35,164 bases of DNA, from the NCBI GenBank assembly GCA_020853615.1, contig JADYYO010000400.1, positions 1 through 35,164 of the forward strand, in the 5' to 3' direction. The notes under the pieces are model-generated. The model was given only the letters and a program-made list of their open reading frames with translations. It had not been told where the DNA came from and made no database searches. The stretch comes from Thermomicrobiales bacterium. Its GTDB lineage: Bacteria > Chloroflexota > Chloroflexia > Thermomicrobiales > UBA6265. A program made the translations under genes and the position numbers. Position 1 is the stretch's first letter. Each line of letters starts with the position of its first letter. Below, piece by piece: positions 30,127-35,164 of this stretch.

Positions 30127-30578
30127 GCCACCACCTCCTCGGCATCTTCAATCGTCGTCGGCACGCCTGCCGTCTGGCGTTCGATGAAGCGGCAGTCCAT
30201 CGGCATCTTCATCGCGGCGCGGCGCAGCGCCTCCTCGGCGCGAGCGCGATCGACGCCGCCGACCTCGAACATGACCCGCCCCGGCTTCACCACGGCGACC
30301 CAGTACTCCGGGTTGCCCTTGCCAGAGCCCATGCGCGTCTCGGCCGGCTTCTGCGTCACCGGCTTGTCGGGAAAGATCCGGATCCAGACCTTGCCGCCGC
30401 GCTTCAGATAGTTGGTAATCGCCCGCCGGGCCGCCTCGATCTGCCGGCTGCTCACCCAGGCGGGCTGCGTGGCCTGCAGACCGAACTCCCCGAAGGAGAT
30501 CTCGGTCCCGCGGTTGGCCTTGCCGGTCATGCGGCCCCGCATCATCTTGCGGTACTTGGTCCGCTTCGGCATCAACAT
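30123..30578 (-). CDS. rplP: 50S ribosomal protein L16
   Basis: Organises the peptidyl-transferase region and binds near 5S rRNA. The 151 residues start [15 protein letters not shown] (after two optional residues), with GLQA..PAW...RQIEAARRA and [22 protein letters not shown] 30578 has AGGAG eight bases upstream; ATG 30572 would match homologues equally well. Confidence 0.97.
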   Translation of the reverse strand: MLMPKRTKYRKMMRGRMTGKANRGTEISFGEFGLQATQPAWVSSRQIEAARRAITNYLKRGGKVWIRIFPDKPVTQKPAETRMGSGKGNPEYWVAVVKPGRVMFEVGGVDRARAEEALRRAAMKMPMDCRFIERQTAGVPTTIEDAEEVVA

Positions 30579-30605
30579 GATCGATGCTCCTGCTCGCGTG
30601 CCAGG

Positions 30606-30627
30606 GCCCAGCGCCAGCCGCCTGGGC
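30606..30627 (-). other. Hairpin between rpsC and rplP
   Basis: GCCCAG (30606-30611) is the exact reverse complement of CTGGGC (30622-30627), with a ten-base loop. On the message it begins ten bases after the rpsC stop. No T-run follows. Confidence 0.45.
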
Positions 30628-30636
30628 GCCCATTAG

Positions 30637-31323
30637 CTAATCCCCGGAAATCGCCGCCAGATCCGCCGTCAGCGACGCCGCGGTCACCGGCGCGCGCTCG
30701 GGGAGCACATCGCCGTTGTAAATCCAGACCTTGACGCCGATCCGGCCGTAGGTCGTGTGCGCATGAACGACGCCAAAGTCGATGTCCGCCCGCAGCGTCG
30801 AGCGCGGCACGCGCCCGCTCATCTCCGTCACTGACCGGCTCATCTCCGCGCCACCGAGGCGGCCGGAGAGGGTCACCTTGACACCCTTGGCGCCGCGACG
30901 GATCGCCTGCTGCACGGCATGCTTCATGGCGCGGCGGTAGGCAACGCGGCGCGAGATCTGCTCAGCGATGCTCTCCGCGATCAACGTCGCGTCCGTCTCG
31001 GGAGTCTTGATCTCCTCGATCTTCAGGTGGACCTTCTTGCCAACCTCGCGCTCCAGCATCTGTCGCAGCCGCTCGACGTTGGCCCCCTGCTTCCCGATGA
31101 CAATCCCCGGCTTCGAGGTATGGAGCGTCACATCGACCCTGTTCGCCGACCGCTCCAGCTCGATGCGGGAGATGCCCGCCCGCGTCAACTCGTTCAGGAT
31201 CAGGCGCCGGATGCGCAGATCCTCATGGAGCTGTTCGGTATAATTCCGCTCTGCATACCACTTCGATTCCCAATCGGAAACGATCCCGAGGCGGAAACCA
31301 ATCGGGTTGACCTTCCGTCCCAT
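30637..31323 (-). CDS. rpsC: 30S ribosomal protein S3
   Basis: Part of the mRNA entry channel, 228 residues. It opens [13 protein letters not shown] and has a KH domain with [15 protein letters not shown]; the C-terminal domain has [17 protein letters not shown] and the [18 protein letters not shown] end. Its ATG shares one base with the rplV TAA (TAATG), implying reinitiation. Confidence 0.98.
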   Translation of the reverse strand: MGRKVNPIGFRLGIVSDWESKWYAERNYTEQLHEDLRIRRLILNELTRAGISRIELERSANRVDVTLHTSKPGIVIGKQGANVERLRQMLEREVGKKVHLKIEEIKTPETDATLIAESIAEQISRRVAYRRAMKHAVQQAIRRGAKGVKVTLSGRLGGAEMSRSVTEMSGRVPRSTLRADIDFGVVHAHTTYGRIGVKVWIYNGDVLPERAPVTAASLTADLAAISGD

Positions 31324-31661
31324 TAGCTTCTCCGTTCCTCTGCGATGACCGTCATGTGGGTATTGCGGCGGAGAATACGCCCGACACGGCCCCGCGCTTT
31401 CGCCTTGAATCGCCGATACGTCGGGCCGTCATCGGCATAGATCGCCTTGATCCAGAGATCCTCCGGATCCATGTCGTAGTTGTTCTCGGCGTTCGCCGCC
31501 ACCGACTGCAGCAGCTTCCCGACATCCTCCGCGGTCTTCTGCGGCATGAACCGCGTCAACGCGATGGCATCGAGCACCCGCTTGCCGCGAACCGCGTCGA
31601 CGACCAGCCGCGCCTTCCGCGGGGAGACGCGGACTCCCTTGACGCTTGCTCGGACTTCCAT
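31323..31661 (-). CDS. rplV: 50S ribosomal protein L22
   Basis: Lines the exit tunnel, 112 residues. [20 protein letters not shown] at the N-terminus, AENNYDM and [21 protein letters not shown] in the loop, and the C-terminal T.I.AE are typical. The tunnel-tip loop associated with macrolide response looks intact. Confidence 0.97.
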   Translation of the reverse strand: MEVRASVKGVRVSPRKARLVVDAVRGKRVLDAIALTRFMPQKTAEDVGKLLQSVAANAENNYDMDPEDLWIKAIYADDGPTYRRFKAKARGRVGRILRRNTHMTVIAEERRS

Positions 31662-31686
31662 GGCCTATCCTGTCTCCCCGCCCGCG

Positions 31687-31968
31687 CTAGCGTCGGCCGC
31701 GCCGGTCGGCGTCTTTTCCATGCCCGCGGTACGTCCGCGTCGGCGCGAATTCGCCAAGCTTGTGGCCGACCATCTGCTCCGACACGAAGATCGGAACATG
31801 CACCTTGCCGTTGTGCACGGCAACCGTGTGGCCGACCATCCCCGGAAAGATGGTCGACGCCCGCGCCCACGTGCGGATGACCCGGCGCTCGTTCGTGCGG
31901 TTGAGCGCGTCGATCTTCTCGCGCAGCTTGGCGTCGATGTAGGGTCCCTTCTTGGACGACCTCGACAC
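31687..31968 (-). CDS. rpsS: 30S ribosomal protein S19
   Basis: A head protein that contacts S13, 93 residues: [42 protein letters not shown], and [16 protein letters not shown]. The usual order rplB-rpsS-rplV is preserved with gaps of 15 and 25 bases. Confidence 0.97.
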   Translation of the reverse strand: MSRSSKKGPYIDAKLREKIDALNRTNERRVIRTWARASTIFPGMVGHTVAVHNGKVHVPIFVSEQMVGHKLGEFAPTRTYRGHGKDADRRGRR

Positions 31969-31983
31969 GCTGAGCCTCCTCGC

Positions 31984-32814
31984 TTACTTTCGCTTCTTCG
32001 TGCGCGGCCGAACGATCATCGCATCGGTCCGCTTGTTGTTGCGGGTGCGCGCCTGAACCGGCTTGCCCCACTTCGTCTTGGGCTGGCCGCCGATCGGCGC
32101 CTTCCCCTCGCCACCGCCGTGCGGGTGGTCACGCGGGTTCATCACCGAGCCGCGAACGGTTGGCCGCCGGCCCTTGTGGCGGTTCCGCCCCGCCTTGCCG
32201 ATGACGATGTTCTCGTGATCGACGTTGCCGACCTGGCCGAGCGTCGCCATGCAGTTCAGGTGCACGAGCCGCACCTCGCCCGACGGCATCCGGATCTGGG
32301 CGTAGTCCTCGGACTTCGCCATCAACTGGGCCGAGGTCCCGGCCGAGCGGCAAAGCTGTCCGCCCTTGCCTGGATAGAGCTCAATGTTGTGGATCTGCGT
32401 TCCCGTCGGCACGTTGCGCAGCGGCATCGCGTTGCCGACCCGGATCGGCGCCTCCGGCCCCGAAACGACCATGTCCCCGACACTGACCCCGACTGGCGCG
32501 AGCATGTAGCGCTTCTCGCCGTCGACGTAGTGCAGGAGGGCGATGCGCGCCGAGCGGTTCGGGTCGTACTCGATGGCGGCAACCTTCGCCGGCACGCCGG
32601 TCTTGTTCCGCTTGAAATCGATGATCCGGTAGAAGCGCTTGTGCCCGCCGCCCCGGTGCCGCGTCGTGATCCGGCCGCGGTTGTTCCGGCCGGCGTGCTT
32701 CTTCAGCGGCTCGATCAGGCTCTTCTCCGGCTCCTTCTTCGTGATCTCCTCGAACGTGCTGACGCTCATCGAGCGCCGCCCGGGCGAGGTTGGCTTGTAA
32801 ATGCGGATAGGCAT
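31984..32814 (-). CDS. rplB: 50S ribosomal protein L2
   Basis: Needed for subunit joining and peptidyl-transferase activity. The 276-residue protein begins [13 protein letters not shown] and has [16 protein letters not shown] near 43-58. The conserved C-terminal [21 protein letters not shown] holds the critical His. ATG 32814 has AGGAAGGA seven bases upstream; an open frame extending to 32910 shadows rplW. Confidence 0.98.
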   Translation of the reverse strand: MPIRIYKPTSPGRRSMSVSTFEEITKKEPEKSLIEPLKKHAGRNNRGRITTRHRGGGHKRFYRIIDFKRNKTGVPAKVAAIEYDPNRSARIALLHYVDGEKRYMLAPVGVSVGDMVVSGPEAPIRVGNAMPLRNVPTGTQIHNIELYPGKGGQLCRSAGTSAQLMAKSEDYAQIRMPSGEVRLVHLNCMATLGQVGNVDHENIVIGKAGRNRHKGRRPTVRGSVMNPRDHPHGGGEGKAPIGGQPKTKWGKPVQARTRNNKRTDAMIVRPRTKKRK

Positions 32815-32846
32815 TCCTGTGTCCTTCCTCAGTCGACCCGGGACCG

Positions 32847-33158
32847 CTAGACCTGCTCGAAGATGTCGATGCGCTGCCCCGGGAAGAGGGTGATCACCGC
32901 CTTCTTCCACGAGCGCTCCTGCCCCCGGATGCGCCCGCTGCCCCGCCGGATCGCCCGCGAGCGGCGCGATCCCTTGACATTCATCGTATTGACGGCCTTG
33001 ACCCGGACATTGAACAGCTTCTCGACCGCCTCGCGGATCTGGATCTTGTTCGCCGTCACCGCGACCTCGAACGAGTACTGGTCCTGATCCATCAGGTCGG
33101 TGTTCTTCTCGGTAATCAGCGGCTTGACAATGACTTCTTCAACACTCAGCGCTGGCAT
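32847..33158 (-). CDS. rplW: 50S ribosomal protein L23
   Basis: Docking site for trigger factor and SRP at the tunnel exit, 103 residues. [25 protein letters not shown] and the basic [12 protein letters not shown] loop are typical. ATG 33158 immediately follows the rplD TAA with no gap; AGGAGGC lies inside the rplD end. Confidence 0.97.
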   Translation of the reverse strand: MPALSVEEVIVKPLITEKNTDLMDQDQYSFEVAVTANKIQIREAVEKLFNVRVKAVNTMNVKGSRRSRAIRRGSGRIRGQERSWKKAVITLFPGQRIDIFEQV

Positions 33159-33866
33159 TTAGGCCTCCTGGCTCGCGGCAACGCGCTCGGCCCGCTCCGC
33201 CAGCCGCGCCTGCTTCCAGACGCTTGGCTCGCGCCGATCCTCATCGAGGGCCCAGAGCCCCTCGACAACCGGGATCGCCTCGGCCGTGACCAGAAGCCGC
33301 TCGAACTTCAGAATGTCGCGGACATTGAGGTATCGCGCATCGACGACCCAGACATCAGGCAAGTTGCCGGACGACTTGCGAATCGGCTCGACGATGCCGT
33401 CCGTCACGATGAGGACCGACCGGCTCACCGGAAGGTTCCCCAGGACCTCCTTCATCGCCTTCGTCTTCGGCTCGACAGCACTGAGCCCCTGCATGACCGT
33501 CAACTGCTGGTCGCGGACCTTGGCGGAAAGCGCTGAGCGAATGGCGAGCCGCCGCATCTTGCGCGGCATGCTTTGCGAGAAGTCGCGCTGGTGCGGCCCC
33601 CAGACCACGCCGCCGCCGATCCACTGCGGCGAGCGAATGGAGCCCTGCCGGGCGCGCCCGGTGCCCTTCTGCCGCCACGGCTTGCGGCCGCCGCCGCGCA
33701 CCTCGCCACGGGTCTTGGTGTCCCGCGTCCCGAGCCGCGCGTTCGCCTGCTGGCGCACCAGTGCCTGATGCATCACGGGAATATTCGGCTCGATGCCCCA
33801 GACGGAATCATCGAGCTCCGTCTGCGCGACCACCGCGCCTTGCTTGTCAACAACATCAACAATCAT
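33159..33866 (-). CDS. rplD: 50S ribosomal protein L4
   Basis: A tunnel-lining protein, 235 residues from ATG 33866. The conserved loop RGGGRKPWRQKGTGRARQG is present, followed by GGGVVWGP and KMRRLAIRSALS. In E. coli L4 represses its own operon via the leader of rpsJ. CCGGAG eight bases upstream supports ATG 33866 over a start at 33908. About 30 residues rich in Arg, Glu and Ala extend the C-terminus. Confidence 0.96.
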   Translation of the reverse strand: MIVDVVDKQGAVVAQTELDDSVWGIEPNIPVMHQALVRQQANARLGTRDTKTRGEVRGGGRKPWRQKGTGRARQGSIRSPQWIGGGVVWGPHQRDFSQSMPRKMRRLAIRSALSAKVRDQQLTVMQGLSAVEPKTKAMKEVLGNLPVSRSVLIVTDGIVEPIRKSSGNLPDVWVVDARYLNVRDILKFERLLVTAEAIPVVEGLWALDEDRREPSVWKQARLAERAERVAASQEA

Positions 33867-33923
33867 TGGGTATCTCCGGAGCCGGACCCGGATCTCGCCG
33901 GCGGCCATCCGCGCCTTGCGACG

Positions 33924-34559
33924 CTACTTCTTCTTCGACCCCTTGATGGCCCGACGGACGATCACCAGACCCTCGTTCGGCCCCGGCACCGATCCTCCAA
34001 CCAGCACCAGATTGCGCTCGGGATCGACGCGCAGCACCTTCAGATTCTGCACCGTCACCCGGTCATTGCCCATGCGCCCGGCCATGCGCAGCCCCTTGAA
34101 GACTCGCCCTGGCGTGGCGCTCGAGCCGATCGAGCCGGGCGCGCGCAGCCGGTCCGACTGGCCGTGCGTCTTCGGGCCGCCCCGGAAGCCGTGCCGCTTC
34201 ATGCCGCCCTGGAACCCGCGCCCCTTCGACGTGCCGATGACATCGACCAATTCGCCAGCCTGGAAGGCATCGGCCTTGATCACCTGCCCAACCGAGAGCT
34301 CGGCCGTGTCGTCCGCCTTCACCTCGCGCAGCGTCTTCGACATGAAGCCGCTCGCCTTGCGGTGGCCGCGCGCCGGGCTGTTCAGCCGCTTGTCGAGGCC
34401 GAACCCGAGTTGAACCGCGCTGTAGCCGTCCCGCTCCGGGGTCCTGATCTGCGTCACCACGCAGGGACCGACCTCGAGCACGGTCACCGGATGTGCAAGT
34501 CCCGTTTCATCGAAGATCTGGGACATCCCCAGCTTTTTCCCAATGAGCCCTTGAATCAT
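33924..34559 (-). CDS. rplC: 50S ribosomal protein L3
   Basis: An early-assembly protein near the peptidyl-transferase centre, 211 residues. It begins [17 protein letters not shown] and has [20 protein letters not shown] and [20 protein letters not shown], both L3 signatures; the central loop Gln within the GFQGG motif is present. ATG 34559 follows AGGAGAGAG. Confidence 0.97.
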   Translation of the reverse strand: MIQGLIGKKLGMSQIFDETGLAHPVTVLEVGPCVVTQIRTPERDGYSAVQLGFGLDKRLNSPARGHRKASGFMSKTLREVKADDTAELSVGQVIKADAFQAGELVDVIGTSKGRGFQGGMKRHGFRGGPKTHGQSDRLRAPGSIGSSATPGRVFKGLRMAGRMGNDRVTVQNLKVLRVDPERNLVLVGGSVPGPNEGLVIVRRAIKGSKKK

Positions 34560-34628
34560 TGGCTCTCTCCTGTCCTCCAGGAAGCGACGCAGCCCGCTGG
34601 CCGCCATCGCCTGCAGAGCGTGACTATT

Positions 34629-34662
34629 GCGCCGGGATGCTCCGAGCAGAACACCCCGGCGC
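34629..34662 (-). other. Extended hairpin between rpsJ and rplC
   Basis: GCGCCGGG (34629-34636) is the perfect complement of CCCGGCGC (34655-34662), and an inner TGCT/AGCA pair (34638-34641/34645-34648) extends the structure. It begins six bases after the rpsJ stop on the message, with no U-run. It may be an attenuator, a processing site, or a protein-binding site separating rpsJ from rplC. Confidence 0.55.
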
Positions 34663-34667
34663 CGCCA

Positions 34668-34988
34668 CTACAACTTGATCTCGATATCGACACCGGCCGG
34701 GAGATTCAATCGCATCAGCGATCGAATCGTGCTCCCACTTGGCTCCAGCACGTCGATCAGCCGCTTGTGCGTGCGGACCTCGAACTGCTCCTGCGAGTCC
34801 TTGTCGACGAAAGGCGACCGGATCACGCAGAACTTCTCGATCCGCGTCGGCAGCGGAATCGGCCCCGCCACCTTGGCGCCGGTCGACTCCGCCGTCTCCA
34901 CGATCTTGCTCGCCGACTGATCGAGCACCTTGTGGTCATAGGCCTTCAGGCGGATGCGAATCCGCTGACTTGGTTTGCGCGCGACCAT
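34668..34988 (-). CDS. rpsJ: 30S ribosomal protein S10
   Basis: A 106-residue small-subunit protein that also acts as NusE in transcription antitermination. [43 protein letters not shown] and the C-terminal [11 protein letters not shown] are all characteristic. It lies 49 bases after tuf. Confidence 0.98.
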   Translation of the reverse strand: MVARKPSQRIRIRLKAYDHKVLDQSASKIVETAESTGAKVAGPIPLPTRIEKFCVIRSPFVDKDSQEQFEVRTHKRLIDVLEPSGSTIRSLMRLNLPAGVDIEIKL

Positions 34989-35037
34989 CGCTCTCTTCGC
35001 TCCTGCCTGCCGCTACTCTCGGGCAATCGAACCGACG

Positions 35038-35164
35038 CTATTCGGTGATGGCGGTGACGACGCCGGCGCCGACGGTGCGCCCCCCCTCGCGGATGGCAAA
35101 GCGCAGCCCCTCCTCGATGGCCACCGGGGTGATCAGCTCCACCCCCATCTGCACGTTGTCCCCC
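35038..35164 (-). CDS. tuf: Elongation factor Tu, C-terminal fragment (runs off the window)
   Basis: Only the last 41 codons are in the window. They read [19 protein letters not shown], then [20 protein letters not shown] and TE, the C-terminus of EF-Tu domain 3. The stop is TAG at 35038-35040. Position directly upstream of rpsJ matches the common fusA-tuf-rpsJ order. The rest lies beyond the right edge. Confidence 0.95.
   Translation of the reverse strand, partial: GDNVQMGVELITPVAIEEGLRFAIREGGRTVGAGVVTAITE

Overview
This is a GC-rich bacterial chromosome segment with dense, mostly minus-strand coding and very short gaps. It carries housekeeping genes only: DNA repair and ligation, a pyrimidine biosynthesis operon, and a long ribosomal-protein super-operon. 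I see no tRNA, rRNA, insertion sequence, prophage, CRISPR array or defence system. The gene order, GC content, zinc-binding S14, L36 and L24, and an exonuclease/UvrC-like fusion fit a member of the Chloroflexota, perhaps of the Thermomicrobia type. That assignment is an inference from protein style, not a database match.

Region 1 (1-5343) is repair and ligation. A family-4 uracil-DNA glycosylase and a DEDDh exonuclease/GIY-YIG nuclease fusion are on the minus strand. Diverging from them are NAD-dependent DNA ligase (ligA) and a small unknown gene whose start overlaps the ligA stop. A REP-like inverted repeat fills the following convergent gap.

Region 2 (5344-14804, minus strand) is a pyrimidine operon read pyrC-carA-carB-pyrK-pyrD-CaCA antiporter-pyrE. 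It supplies carbamoyl phosphate and the dihydroorotase, dihydroorotate dehydrogenase and orotate phosphoribosyltransferase steps. pyrB, pyrF and pyrR are not in the window. A calcium/proton-type antiporter is translationally coupled to pyrD. A good sigma-70-like promoter and a small terminator-like hairpin precede pyrC.

Region 3 (14864-17450, plus strand) has an endonuclease III-like glycosylase, a metallo-beta-lactamase-fold hydrolase and an unrecognised 276-residue protein with its own promoter candidate. It ends at an inverted repeat facing the ribosomal operon.

Region 4 (17472-35164, minus strand) is read tuf(partial)-rpsJ-rplC-rplD-rplW-rplB-rpsS-rplV-rpsC-rplP-rpmC-rpsQ-rplN-rplX-rplE-rpsZ-rpsH-rplF-rplR-rpsE-rpmD-rplO-secY-adk-map-rpmJ-rpsM-rpsK-rpoA-rplQ-truA-rplM-rpsI. 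This is the S10-spc-alpha order with truA-rplM-rpsI appended. The usual infA (between map and rpmJ) and rpsD (between rpsK and rpoA) are missing. Both vacated gaps, and most other intercistronic gaps, contain GC-rich hairpins. RpoA, S5 and L15 carry long C-terminal extensions.

I found no convincing new multi-gene system. The observations most worth following up are the missing rpsD and infA with structured gaps, the repeated intercistronic hairpins, the antiporter inside the pyr operon, the uracil glycosylase lacking one expected cluster cysteine, and the unknown gene at 16562.
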